A DNA stretch of 64,000 nt, from the NCBI GenBank assembly GCA_014800945.1, contig JAAVFD010000014.1, positions 1 through 64,000 on the forward strand. The letters are read 5' to 3'. The DNA is from Barnesiella sp. GTDB lineage: Bacteria > Bacteroidota > Bacteroidia > Bacteroidales > Muribaculaceae. The translations under genes were made by a program, and so were the position numbers. Below the pieces are notes generated by a model that was not told where the DNA came from, made no database searches, and saw only the letters and a program-made list of their open reading frames with translations. Every line of letters starts with the position of its first letter. Within the stretch, counting starts at the first letter, position 1. Positions 20,064 to 29,399 of the stretch are shown here, in pieces.

Positions 20064-21530
20064 CTAGTTAGCCTTATTATCCTTTAGTTTTTTCCACTCC
20101 CTCACTGCGGCATCAAGTCCTTCTTTCTCCCAAATGCTAAGAAGCTGCTCAATATCCGTTTTTAATGGTTTACTTGGAATGTAGGCCAATAATAAGCGTA
20201 TAAGCCTTTTCCTATGAGTCATAGTAAGTTTGGGATTGTTAAGGAAATAATTAAGTAAATGCTCATTACCGGAAACGATTGAATCTCTACTTGTTATCGA
20301 CATATACCCAGATTCAGCAAGTTCTTCGACCGCACTTTCAATCCCACCCTTTTCCCAAATATCAAGGAGCCCATCCAGAGAAACTTTAAGATTTTGGTTC
20401 CTCAGGCAGCGAGAATATTTTAGCTCAAATTTAGTATTGATCCTGAAGTTTTTAACATCATTCTTGTGGTGTATGAATATTATTTCTTGTAGTACTTCAA
20501 AACGCTTAGCAAGTTTTTGATATGCAAAATTAGATTCTCCGCGTATCATTCTCAGATAATTGAGTTTGCCACTAATGACGTTTACTAATGCTGGTTCACA
20601 CTTCTTTATGTATCCTTTCTCTTGCTGGTATTTTGGATTGAAAAGTGCCTGAGCCTTATCATATCCATCTTTTTCCCAAATAGCCAAGATCCAACGTAAG
20701 TCACTTATATATTTTCGAGAAACATTGGCTACAGCATTTACAGTCAGCCCTGTTACTTCTTGACGAGTATCTTTTTTCTGTAGCCTTGTTTTGGACTCAT
20801 TAATATGAAATCCCTGCTCATCAATAATACGCGAGATCTCTACGCGAAAATCCCCATCTTCTTGATAGACGTTGTGCATACTTGAAAAAGTCATATCATC
20901 AGCATAACGGCTATAATGGATACCGAATCTTTTAGCAACACCTTTCATTCGCCGATCAAGTTTATCGCAAATTGCGTTTGTAAGTAAGGGTGAAGTCGGA
21001 GACCCTTGAGGTAACACGTTTAATTTTAAACTTTCATCATAAGTGCAACATAATCCTGCTAGAACGTTAGCAATCTCTAAAGAAAAATTGAATGGTGGCA
21101 GTTGGAGACGTTTCCACACTCTTGCCTGAGAAATGGAAGGAAAAAAGTCTTTAAGATCTATATTGAACACATAATTAAATCCAACATGGATTTGTGCATT
21201 ATTCAAAACGGATCTACCAGAAGTAAAACCCATAGCAACGTCAGAAGGCTCATATATAGATTTGAACAAAATATTCAAACAAGTAAGAATCACCTGCAAT
21301 TGTTGACAGGGTGCTTTAATTTCACGAAATCCTCCACTTTTCTTCCTAATGTAGAATGTGCGGAATCGTTTCCGCGCTATCGTATCGGAAGAGAAGTGCT
21401 TAAGCATTTTCTCTGAGATGTTATAACTAATCGAACCAAACTCATACCGTTTGATAGTGTCAAGAATAACTGCCACATCTTTAACAGTCTTCATTTTTTT
21501 TAGTTGCTCGATTACTACAAGTTTATCCAT
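20064..21530 (-). CDS. Retron-type reverse transcriptase with C-terminal extension
   Basis: retron region X NAQIH, FNIDLKDFFPS, LPQGSPTSP, YADDMTFS, region Y EVTGL; 488 aa, with ~110-130 aa beyond the RT/thumb region. Confidence 0.93.
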   Translation of the reverse strand: MDKLVVIEQLKKMKTVKDVAVILDTIKRYEFGSISYNISEKMLKHFSSDTIARKRFRTFYIRKKSGGFREIKAPCQQLQVILTCLNILFKSIYEPSDVAMGFTSGRSVLNNAQIHVGFNYVFNIDLKDFFPSISQARVWKRLQLPPFNFSLEIANVLAGLCCTYDESLKLNVLPQGSPTSPLLTNAICDKLDRRMKGVAKRFGIHYSRYADDMTFSSMHNVYQEDGDFRVEISRIIDEQGFHINESKTRLQKKDTRQEVTGLTVNAVANVSRKYISDLRWILAIWEKDGYDKAQALFNPKYQQEKGYIKKCEPALVNVISGKLNYLRMIRGESNFAYQKLAKRFEVLQEIIFIHHKNDVKNFRINTKFELKYSRCLRNQNLKVSLDGLLDIWEKGGIESAVEELAESGYMSITSRDSIVSGNEHLLNYFLNNPKLTMTHRKRLIRLLLAYIPSKPLKTDIEQLLSIWEKEGLDAAVREWKKLKDNKAN

Positions 21531-21544
21531 AAAAATATGCGAAA

Positions 21545-21752
21545 TGAAATTGATGAGCCAATACTCTTTTCTTTGTTTTAAGATTTTTGAAAGTAATTAG
21601 AAAAATCAATAATTTTAATAATTATTATAAAAATCAATAAATCAGTCAAAGACTGTAAAAAAATATACCGTTGGGTTATCATTCTTTAAAAAAGAATGAC
21701 ATCCGACACACGTCGGACTAGAGTCAAAATTTGTTTGGTCTCATCAATTTCA
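21545..21752 (-). ncRNA. Candidate retron msr-msd RNA
   Basis: perfect 13-bp inverted repeat TGAAATTGATGAG (21740-21752) / CTCATCAATTTCA (21545-21557) flanking tandem hairpins, 14 nt upstream of the RT start codon. Confidence 0.75.
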
Positions 21753-21776
21753 ATGTTCGCTTATTGTTTGATACTG

Positions 21777-21784
21777 CAAAGTTA
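21777..21784 (-). promoter_or_regulatory. Bacteroidetes -7 element TAACTTTG, putative retron promoter
   Basis: CAAAGTTA on + strand, 24 bp upstream of the a1 repeat of the candidate ncRNA. Confidence 0.55.
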
Positions 21785-21883
21785 ATAATAATTCGCGAAC
21801 TCTTTGTTCGTGTGGTGATTTTATTTGATAGGTTTTTAGGATGGATGTTGGTAGTACTCAAAATTTATGACAATCGGTGGGGG

Positions 21884-23815
21884 TTAGCGGATGATTATTT
21901 CGTCGGCGAACTGGCAGCCTTCTTTGGCTTTGGCGATTACGCGGATATAGCGTGCTTTTGCAATTCCTTTCCAGGCGTATTCCTTGAATGAAACTCCTTC
22001 AGTCGGTTTCTGCTCATGCTCTATTGTGGTCAGGGGCGTGAAGTCCACACCGTTGTCTGAAATCAAGAATTGGACTGAGGATGGAAACCATACGCCCGGC
22101 CCGATAAGCTGCATAAATTCAATACCGATGAATTTAACAGGCTGAATGGACTCCAGATCCACAGTCACATCCATGCGGTTATCTCCTTTGCTGAGGAATC
22201 CTTGCCATAGGTTGTCATTGTAATTCCATCCGCCTCTTATACCATCGGTAAGGGTGGATTTTCCTGCGGCAGGGTATCTGTTCCACCACGGTATGTGGTA
22301 TTTAACCGGTTTGCCTAAGGCTAAATGTTTTTCAGGTCGCAGTGCTTCCGGTTTGTTACCTATTTCGTGCTTTATGTCAAACACATTGTAGCCTTTGCTT
22401 TTCATATCCGCAGCAAGATTTTCAGCGCGTAATCGGAAATCGGGGTAGTTTTTCAGGCTGTCGGGAGTCCAGGCAGTTTCGGCTATGGCGAACATTCGGG
22501 GATATAGCATATATTCGGCGTGGTCTGCGGTGGGAATATATTCACACCATAGATTGCCCTGAATGCCGATGATATGACCGGCAATATCTGAGCTGACAGA
22601 GTCGGGAACAGGATTGTAAGCATACACCTTCTGCAGCGGAAGGTAGCCTCCGATAGCTTCCGGCTGTGAATAGGGAGCGTCCTGGTAGCCATCGAGATAG
22701 CAATAGGCCCCAGGTGACATTATTGCATCGTGACCGCTCTTTGCTGCAGCTATTCCACCTTGAGTGCCTCTCCATGACATCACGGTTGCATCAGGAGTCA
22801 GTCCCCCTTCCATAATTTCATCCCATCCGAGCAGTTTTTTGCCCTTGGAGTTGAGGTACTTCTCTATTCTGCCTATAAGATAGCTTTGTAGTTGATCAAC
22901 GTTTTCAAGCGAGTTGTCTTTCATTCTTTTGCGGCATAGCTCACACTCTTTCCAAGCTTGCTTGCTCGCTTCATCACCTCCTATGTGAATATATTTGCCG
23001 GGAAAGAGTTCAATAACCTCATCCAGAACGTTCTGCAAAAATTCAAATGTCTCCTCATTGCCAACGCAGAAGTCTGATTGTCCGCCCCGGTTGTGGTTGC
23101 AGGATAGATTAGGGTATGTGGCGGTAACTTCCTCAGAGTGAGAGGGCATTTCAATTTCCGGAACCACGGTGATGTATCTTTCGGCTGCATATTCAACAAT
23201 TTCTTTAATATCAGCTTTTGTGAGATATCCACCTTGAGCGGCAGTGTCAGACTCATGGCAATAGTTGTTGCCAGATTCGTTCCACTCTTTCCATGTTGCT
23301 CCTTTGCGCCAGGCTGCGAACCCTGTCAGTTCGGGATATTTGTCTATCTGTATCCTCCATCCGGCGGCATCGGTGAGATGAAGATGCAGAGTGTTGAGCT
23401 TTAGCCGCGCCATTGCGTCTATCTGCTTCTTTATGAACTCCTTGTCGCGGAAATGGCGGGAAATGTCCAGCATCATTCCACGGTAGCTGAAACGTGGTTC
23501 ATCGGTTATTGTGCAAGCAGGTATTCTGTTTCTGTCTCCTTCCATTTCTTTCAAAGTGACGAGTCCGTAATAAAGTCCAGCCTGAGATTTAGCATAAACA
23601 GCAGCGCTGTCCGGTGTGACTTTAAGCATATAACCTTCGGGTGACGATATACCCGGAAGTGTATCCACTAAGTTAAGATACACATCGGCAATTGTTTTCA
23701 GAACAAGTTCTCCTGAAGCGGCAGTATAGTTCAGAGGTTTAGGTATTACAGGATTAATAGCGCTGCAATAAAGTGCGGTGATGCCGACAACAAGCGAGAG
23801 CAGATAGATTCTCAT
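21884..23815 (-). CDS. GH20 beta-N-acetylhexosaminidase with C-terminal F5/8-type C-like domain
   Basis: HLHLTDAAGWRIQIDKYPELT, HIGGDEASKQAW, GWDEIMEGGL; discoidin-like C-terminus. Confidence 0.93.
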   Translation of the reverse strand: MRIYLLSLVVGITALYCSAINPVIPKPLNYTAASGELVLKTIADVYLNLVDTLPGISSPEGYMLKVTPDSAAVYAKSQAGLYYGLVTLKEMEGDRNRIPACTITDEPRFSYRGMMLDISRHFRDKEFIKKQIDAMARLKLNTLHLHLTDAAGWRIQIDKYPELTGFAAWRKGATWKEWNESGNNYCHESDTAAQGGYLTKADIKEIVEYAAERYITVVPEIEMPSHSEEVTATYPNLSCNHNRGGQSDFCVGNEETFEFLQNVLDEVIELFPGKYIHIGGDEASKQAWKECELCRKRMKDNSLENVDQLQSYLIGRIEKYLNSKGKKLLGWDEIMEGGLTPDATVMSWRGTQGGIAAAKSGHDAIMSPGAYCYLDGYQDAPYSQPEAIGGYLPLQKVYAYNPVPDSVSSDIAGHIIGIQGNLWCEYIPTADHAEYMLYPRMFAIAETAWTPDSLKNYPDFRLRAENLAADMKSKGYNVFDIKHEIGNKPEALRPEKHLALGKPVKYHIPWWNRYPAAGKSTLTDGIRGGWNYNDNLWQGFLSKGDNRMDVTVDLESIQPVKFIGIEFMQLIGPGVWFPSSVQFLISDNGVDFTPLTTIEHEQKPTEGVSFKEYAWKGIAKARYIRVIAKAKEGCQFADEIIIR

Positions 23816-23816
23816 A

Positions 23817-24965
23817 TCATGCTATGAATTTGCGGGTAAATTTAGTGAGGCTGAGCAGCCATGTGAGTGCCACCGCTGCAGTGAAACAGGTCACCGCCAT
23901 AGCTAAAATCTTGAAGACCGGTGCAATATCAAGAGCGTTATATAAGTCGAATGAGGAGTAGATGAAGATGAAATGACAGAGGTATATGCCGAAAGTCAGA
24001 GATGCAAGTTTAGTGAGCCATTGTTTAGGCTGCATCTTGATTCTGCTGCATAAAAGGAGTACGGGAAAGGTCATCATGAAAACATTTACACCGGTAAAGT
24101 ACCATATTACTTCAAGGTAAGAATAGTCTCCGGGGAAGAAATCCTGAATCTTTACAAATCCGCAGAAAGTAATGGCATATCCAGCAATAAACATAGGAAT
24201 ACAAATCGCAGCCGCTTTGGCGTTGCTCCATTTTATCTGCCATGTCCTCATATAATAGGCGAGGATGAGGTATCCGATAAAACCGGTAAGGTAGTAAAAG
24301 GTGCCATACTGATTCCAATCGCATGCACCGAGAATTTCCATGCTTCCGAAATTACCCTGATATCCGACATGCGGAGCGAGTAGCTTCAGGTATGGTATAA
24401 AGAGGGTGAATCCCCAGATGTAAAGCACTGTTCTGACATCTTTTTTTGATGCGGAAACGAGCCAGGAGTTGAGAACCGGCATGATTAGGTATAGCCCTAC
24501 AAGCATATAGAGATACCATAGTGGCACAGTGTCAAAGTTGAAGTTGAATACCATCAGCCAGATTTTCTGTAACAGATTTCCGGGAGTATATGATGCAACA
24601 TCGATTGTGGGATTCAGTGTAGCCGGATTGATGTATCTGTAATAGATAAAGAATAAAACCGGCAGAGCGATGCTCCAGAAAATCAGGGGCGGCATGATTC
24701 TGCCGATACGTTTTTTGTAAAAACCGGTAAGGGTGGTATCAGGCTTGAGCGGCAACAGCAGTATGGCTGTCATCAGCACAAAAAGAGGAACACTCGGACG
24801 GGTAAGACTGCCTATCGCGGCACCGGAGATAAAGGCAACGCGGTCGGTGTCAAACGCACCAACAAAGCTGTCGCAGCAGTGAGCGAGCACAACAAGAGCG
24901 CACGCCACAACTCTAAGCAGGTCAATCCAGGCAGTTCTGTTGTCGGACTCAAAGTCGGGTTTCAT
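23817..24965 (-). CDS. Acyltransferase family 3 membrane protein
   Basis: multi-TM; 'DLLRVVACALVVLAHCCDSF' N-terminal motif. Confidence 0.85.
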   Translation of the reverse strand: MKPDFESDNRTAWIDLLRVVACALVVLAHCCDSFVGAFDTDRVAFISGAAIGSLTRPSVPLFVLMTAILLLPLKPDTTLTGFYKKRIGRIMPPLIFWSIALPVLFFIYYRYINPATLNPTIDVASYTPGNLLQKIWLMVFNFNFDTVPLWYLYMLVGLYLIMPVLNSWLVSASKKDVRTVLYIWGFTLFIPYLKLLAPHVGYQGNFGSMEILGACDWNQYGTFYYLTGFIGYLILAYYMRTWQIKWSNAKAAAICIPMFIAGYAITFCGFVKIQDFFPGDYSYLEVIWYFTGVNVFMMTFPVLLLCSRIKMQPKQWLTKLASLTFGIYLCHFIFIYSSFDLYNALDIAPVFKILAMAVTCFTAAVALTWLLSLTKFTRKFIA

Positions 24966-25881
24966 GGTGTGATAGTTTATTTAGTTCAATTAATATCTGA
25001 TTAATAGCATTTTGAGGAGACAGGTAGTGGATATCCGGGTCCTTTTTCATCCATGTAAGCTGTTTCTTGGCATATACCCGGGTGTTTTTAGCAATGCGTG
25101 CAATAGCAGTATCCCTGTCCATTTTTCCATCCATCACGGCAAACAGTTCCTTGAATCCCACAGTGTTGAGTGAATTAAGGTGGCGGAGTGAAAATACCTT
25201 TTCGGCCTCATTCTCAAACCCTCCGGCAATCATTTCATCAACACGCCTGTTGATTCTGTCAAATAGTGCCTCACGCGGATAGTCAATGGCGAATTTCAGA
25301 ATATTGAAGGGGCGGTCTGCAACTTTGCCGGTGCGTAGAGTAGAATATGGTACTCCCGCCTGCATGGTTATTTCAATAGCATGTACAATTCGCTTATGAT
25401 TGTTCAAATCAACAATCTTATAGTATTCGGGGTCAATGGCTTCGAGAACCTTCCTTGCTTTTTCGATGCCTCCTTCCGTGTATATTTTCATTGCAGCCTC
25501 ACGCACATGAGGAGAAATATCGGGCAAATCGTCAATACCCTTTGTAACCGCGTCAATATACATCATTGAGCCGCCACACATAATAGCATAGTCGCTTTTG
25601 CTCCACAGCTCAGGTAGAAGGTCAAGCACATCCGCTTCAAAACGTGCGGCACTATATGAGTCTTCCAAAGAAAGGGTTCCCACAAAATGATGAGGCACTG
25701 CAGCCAACTGTTCAGCAGTAGGTGCCGCAGTGCCTATGGGAATTTCGCGATAAATCTGGCGGGAATCCGCCGAAATAATCTCACAACCGAGTTTAGTGGC
25801 GAGGTCAACGGCAAGCTGTGATTTACCCGAACCGGTAGGTCCGGTAATCACAATAAGGGTTGGTGAGGTTCTATCACTCAC
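24949..25881 (-). CDS. miaA: tRNA dimethylallyltransferase
   Basis: [34 protein letters not shown]. Confidence 0.96.
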   Translation of the reverse strand: MSDRTSPTLIVITGPTGSGKSQLAVDLATKLGCEIISADSRQIYREIPIGTAAPTAEQLAAVPHHFVGTLSLEDSYSAARFEADVLDLLPELWSKSDYAIMCGGSMMYIDAVTKGIDDLPDISPHVREAAMKIYTEGGIEKARKVLEAIDPEYYKIVDLNNHKRIVHAIEITMQAGVPYSTLRTGKVADRPFNILKFAIDYPREALFDRINRRVDEMIAGGFENEAEKVFSLRHLNSLNTVGFKELFAVMDGKMDRDTAIARIAKNTRVYAKKQLTWMKKDPDIHYLSPQNAINQILIELNKLSHHETRL

Positions 25882-27113
25882 TTAGCACCTTCTTCAGCTA
25901 CGAGTCCTGCTATTTCCACAATAGTGGATGTGGCTTTCTCCATAGAGGGGATTGGCACGAATTCGTATCTGCCGTGGAAATTGAGTCCTCCGGCAAAAAT
26001 ATTCGGGCAGGGGAGTCCTTTGAACGATAGCTGCGCACCGTCAGTACCGCCGCGGATAGGCACCACAACAGGTGTAACCCCCGCACGACGCATAGCCTCC
26101 TCAGCAATTTCAACGATGTGCATTACGGGGTCGATTTTTTCTCTCATGTTGTAGTACTGATCCTTGATTTCAAGCTCAGCAACGCCGGGGAACTCGTGGT
26201 TGATTTTGCGGGTGAGATGCTCAAGCTCTTTTTTTCTACGCTCAAAGCGGTCGCGGTCGTGGTCGCGTATAATGTAAGTCAGAACCGTTTTTTCAACAGT
26301 ACCCTCAATGGATGTGAGGTGATAGAAGCCCTCGTAGCCTTCGGTGTGCTCCGGTGTTTCCCATCTGGGAAGCATAATCGCAAACTGATTGGCTATTCTG
26401 ATGGAATTAATCATTTTATGCTTCGCTGAACCGGGGTGAACGTTTCTGCCGTGGAATGTGACCTTGGCAACGGCAGCGTTGAAGTTTTCAAACTCAAGTT
26501 CACCCACTGCACCTCCATCCATAGTATAAGCCCATTCAGCTCCGAAGTGCTTGACATCAAACTTGTGAGCACCCATTCCAATCTCTTCGTCAGGATTGAA
26601 TGCCACGCGGATTTTTCCGTGCTTGATTTCCGGATGCTTCATGAGATGCTCCACCGCAGTGATAATTTCAGCGATTCCGGCTTTGTCGTCCGCTCCGAGA
26701 AGAGTGTTACCGTCGGTAACGATAAGATCCTGACCAACATAGTCAAGCAATTCAGGGAATTCATCAGGTCGAAGCACAATACCGTTGTCGGCATTGAGTG
26801 TGATATCCTTGCCATCGTAAGCCTTGACAATTCTTGGATTAACATGTCTGCCGGAGGCATCGGGTGATGTGTCGAGGTGAGCAATAAATCCGATGACGGG
26901 AACATTCTCCATGCCCGAAGATGCGGGCAGCGTAGCCATAAGATATCCGTTTTCGTCAAGCGTTATTTCAGTGAGTCCCAGGTCTTGAAGTTCTTTTTCA
27001 AGATGCTGAGCAAAAATCATTTGTCCCGGTGTAGAGGGAGTCATCTGTGTAAGTTCGTCACTCTGTGTGTCAAATTTGACATATTGAAGAAAACGGTCAA
27101 CTACGGAAGTCAT
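25878..27113 (-). CDS. pepT: Peptidase T (M20 family)
   Basis: [60 protein letters not shown]. Confidence 0.96.
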   Translation of the reverse strand: MTSVVDRFLQYVKFDTQSDELTQMTPSTPGQMIFAQHLEKELQDLGLTEITLDENGYLMATLPASSGMENVPVIGFIAHLDTSPDASGRHVNPRIVKAYDGKDITLNADNGIVLRPDEFPELLDYVGQDLIVTDGNTLLGADDKAGIAEIITAVEHLMKHPEIKHGKIRVAFNPDEEIGMGAHKFDVKHFGAEWAYTMDGGAVGELEFENFNAAVAKVTFHGRNVHPGSAKHKMINSIRIANQFAIMLPRWETPEHTEGYEGFYHLTSIEGTVEKTVLTYIIRDHDRDRFERRKKELEHLTRKINHEFPGVAELEIKDQYYNMREKIDPVMHIVEIAEEAMRRAGVTPVVVPIRGGTDGAQLSFKGLPCPNIFAGGLNFHGRYEFVPIPSMEKATSTIVEIAGLVAEEGAK

Positions 27114-27141
27114 AACTTTAATTTAAGGTAAATTTATGGCG

Positions 27142-27149
27142 CAAATTTA
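27142..27149 (-). promoter_or_regulatory. Bacteroidetes -7 element TAAATTTG
   Basis: CAAATTTA on + strand upstream of pepT. Confidence 0.5.
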
Positions 27150-27216
27150 GGCACTTTCAGCCTAAAAGCAATGTTAATAAAGGTTTAATCAATAGTCGTC
27201 ATCTCCTTGAGATGGT

Positions 27217-27224
27217 TATATTTG
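27217..27224 (+). promoter_or_regulatory. Bacteroidetes -7 element TATATTTG
   Basis: just upstream of the GldB-like ORF. Confidence 0.5.
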
Positions 27225-27235
27225 CATAACCAATA

Positions 27236-28189
27236 ATGTCAAAGATGAGAAGGTGTTTTAATATCACGGTTATAATTTTTAGTTTGTGCTGTTTTGGCAC
27301 ATTGTTATTTAGCTGTGACAAACCGCAGTCGGTAAGAGTGCAACGTATTGACAGTGCAGCCTTTTCCGGTGGGGCAATGCCGGCTGAGATGAGGGCTGGT
27401 GTTGAACTCTGGAAAAAGTATTGCGGCAGAGAGCACGAGAGTGTAGATTCTTTCTGGCTTGAGTACTGCCACTCGCAGGCAGTGAAAGTATTTTACCCGG
27501 ATATTGTAGATAGAATCGGAGATAATCTTGCTGTTGTCGAGGGGCAATTGGGTAAGGTAAAGTCCGGATTTGAGTCAAAATTTCCGGATGTGAGTTTCCC
27601 TTCGGAGGTTTACGGAATAGTGTCACCATACACCCAAAGTGTCATGTTGAGTGATTCAACGCTTCTTATCGCTCTAAATCACTATTTAGGTGCGGATTAT
27701 GCCGGTTATGCCGGGATGCCGGCAGAGCAGAGAGTCCTCAAAACGGCGGGTAATATACCGACGGATGTGGCAGAGGCACTTTTGAGAGTGAATTATGAGT
27801 TCACCGGTGACAGCTGGAGTCCTTTGTTGAACAAGATGATTTATGAAGGGGCTATTGCCGCAGCAGTCATGCAGATAAGCGGTGTGTCAGATAGCGAGGC
27901 TATTGGAATAAGTGAGGAGGCATTTAATCAGCTAAGGGATAACGAAACTGAAATTTGGAAAGACATAGTAGCTTCCGGACTGCTTTACAGCAGTTCGCCC
28001 AAAGTTGCTGACGAGATGATAAGACCTTATCCATCAAGACGATATCCGAGCCGTGTGGGACGCTATTTCGGAGCCCGAATAGCGGAGAGCGCCTTGAAGA
28101 ACGGAATGGCATTAAATGACCTCCTTAGCCCGGATTTCTATATGAGTGGTGATGCTCTGATGCAGAGTGGCTATTCGCCTGTAAAATGA
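27236..28189 (+). CDS. GldB-like lipoprotein
   Basis: lipobox LLFSCDK; 'LIALNHYLGADYAGY' GldB-like motif. Confidence 0.7.
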   Translation: MSKMRRCFNITVIIFSLCCFGTLLFSCDKPQSVRVQRIDSAAFSGGAMPAEMRAGVELWKKYCGREHESVDSFWLEYCHSQAVKVFYPDIVDRIGDNLAVVEGQLGKVKSGFESKFPDVSFPSEVYGIVSPYTQSVMLSDSTLLIALNHYLGADYAGYAGMPAEQRVLKTAGNIPTDVAEALLRVNYEFTGDSWSPLLNKMIYEGAIAAAVMQISGVSDSEAIGISEEAFNQLRDNETEIWKDIVASGLLYSSSPKVADEMIRPYPSRRYPSRVGRYFGARIAESALKNGMALNDLLSPDFYMSGDALMQSGYSPVK

Positions 28190-28190
28190 A

Positions 28191-29096
28191 TTGAAAATGT
28201 GTAGATTGAGTATAATTTTTATAATGTCAGCTTTGGTATCGCTGGCAAGCTGCGTGAAAAGAGATTTTTCAGCAGACAAACTTCAGAACGAACTTAATGA
28301 ATATGTTAAGGATAAGGATTGCCGGATAGGAATTGCGGTGATATATAAAGAAGATACCCTGCAGGTGAGAGGAAATGAAAATTTTCCGATGCTGAGCGTT
28401 TACAAGTTTCCTCAGGCAATAGCAGTAAGCAGAATATGTGAAGCTCGAGGCTTGACTCCCGGTGATTCAATAAATATCAAAGGTGAAGAGCTGCTTCCTG
28501 ATACTCACAGCCCGATGAGAGACCGATATGGGGAGAGTGATATAAAGCTACCTGTAGGCGAGTTGCTCGGATATACTTTGATGGTGAGTGATAATAATGC
28601 GTGTGACATTCTGTTCCGTCTTATTGGCGGCACAGCCACCGCAGATTCGGTTATAAAATCGCTGGGGTATGGCGACATTACTATAGCGAATACCGAAGAG
28701 GAGATGAATGCTGACCCACGACTGTGTCAGCAGAACTGCGCAACTCCCTTGGCTCTTGCCGGATTAATGAATGATTTTTATAATACCGGGAATGACAACG
28801 AGTGGATAAGGACTGTGAAGCTATATCTTGAATCCTGCGAGACAGGTGCGACAAGAATACCGGGTGGAAACTTTGACGGTGAGACTCTGATTGGGCATAA
28901 AACCGGTACGGGACCGAGAGATGAATCCGGTAGAATTATCGCTGTTAATGATGTAGGCTATATAGAATTTTCAAGCGGCGAAAGCTATGTCTTGGCAGTT
29001 ATGATAGCTCAATCTGCTGAAAACCTTGAAGATACAGAATGCATGATAGGCGAAATATCTGAAATTGTGAGAAGAAATATCGAGGGGTTGCGATAA
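28191..29096 (+). CDS. Class A beta-lactamase (Bacteroidetes-type, lipoprotein-like)
   Basis: SVYK (SxxK), SDN in MVSDNNACD, EEEMNAD region, HKTGTG (KTG). Confidence 0.85.
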   Translation: MKMCRLSIIFIMSALVSLASCVKRDFSADKLQNELNEYVKDKDCRIGIAVIYKEDTLQVRGNENFPMLSVYKFPQAIAVSRICEARGLTPGDSINIKGEELLPDTHSPMRDRYGESDIKLPVGELLGYTLMVSDNNACDILFRLIGGTATADSVIKSLGYGDITIANTEEEMNADPRLCQQNCATPLALAGLMNDFYNTGNDNEWIRTVKLYLESCETGATRIPGGNFDGETLIGHKTGTGPRDESGRIIAVNDVGYIEFSSGESYVLAVMIAQSAENLEDTECMIGEISEIVRRNIEGLR

Positions 29097-29253
29097 TATC
29101 CTGCAAAAGGGTGTGGGCAAGTAAGTAGCCCCACTGTTTTGTTAAATTAACAATACGTTGCACTCCGCTCCGAGAAAGGGGTTGGAGGCATATCGAAGAG
29201 TAGAAACATGATTGTAACAAGTGAAAAAATTTTTTCAGTTGAACGAACATTTC

Positions 29254-29261
29254 TACCTTTG
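29254..29261 (+). promoter_or_regulatory. Bacteroidetes -7 element TACCTTTG
   Basis: TAnnTTTG; leaves a ~130-nt leader before the ATG at 29400. Confidence 0.5.
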
Positions 29262-29279
29262 CAGCGTTGAACAAATGAG

Positions 29280-29314
29280 GGAGGTTGAAGAGTCAACTTC
29301 CGCCGAAAATCGGC
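29280..29314 (+). promoter_or_regulatory. Two tandem hairpins in the 5' leader of the thioredoxin-like gene
   Basis: GGAGGTTGA-AGAG-TCAACTTCC and GCCGA-AAA-TCGGC. Confidence 0.5.
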
Positions 29315-29399
29315 AAGAACCCCAAAGCGTTATAAAGTAGAATAACACACGTATCTCCTTACGTAATAAGGTTCTAAAGTCTAACATTAAACATATAGA

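Noticed and set aside
20064-21530. RT as a group II intron maturase or DGR reverse transcriptase
   Set aside because: NAxxH and VTG retron motifs are present; no maturase/HNH domain, intron RNA, or TR/VR repeat pair is seen nearby.
21643-21717. Hairpins upstream of the RT as simple transcription terminators
   Set aside because: They lie inside a long perfect inverted repeat downstream of a promoter element and directly before the RT; no gene reads into them from the minus strand except the GH20 gene, which starts at 23815 and ends at 21884. A terminator role for one hairpin is not fully excluded.
21731-21991. 86-aa plus-strand ORF at the island edge
   Set aside because: Overlaps the retron promoter/ncRNA and the GH20 3' end; no domain.
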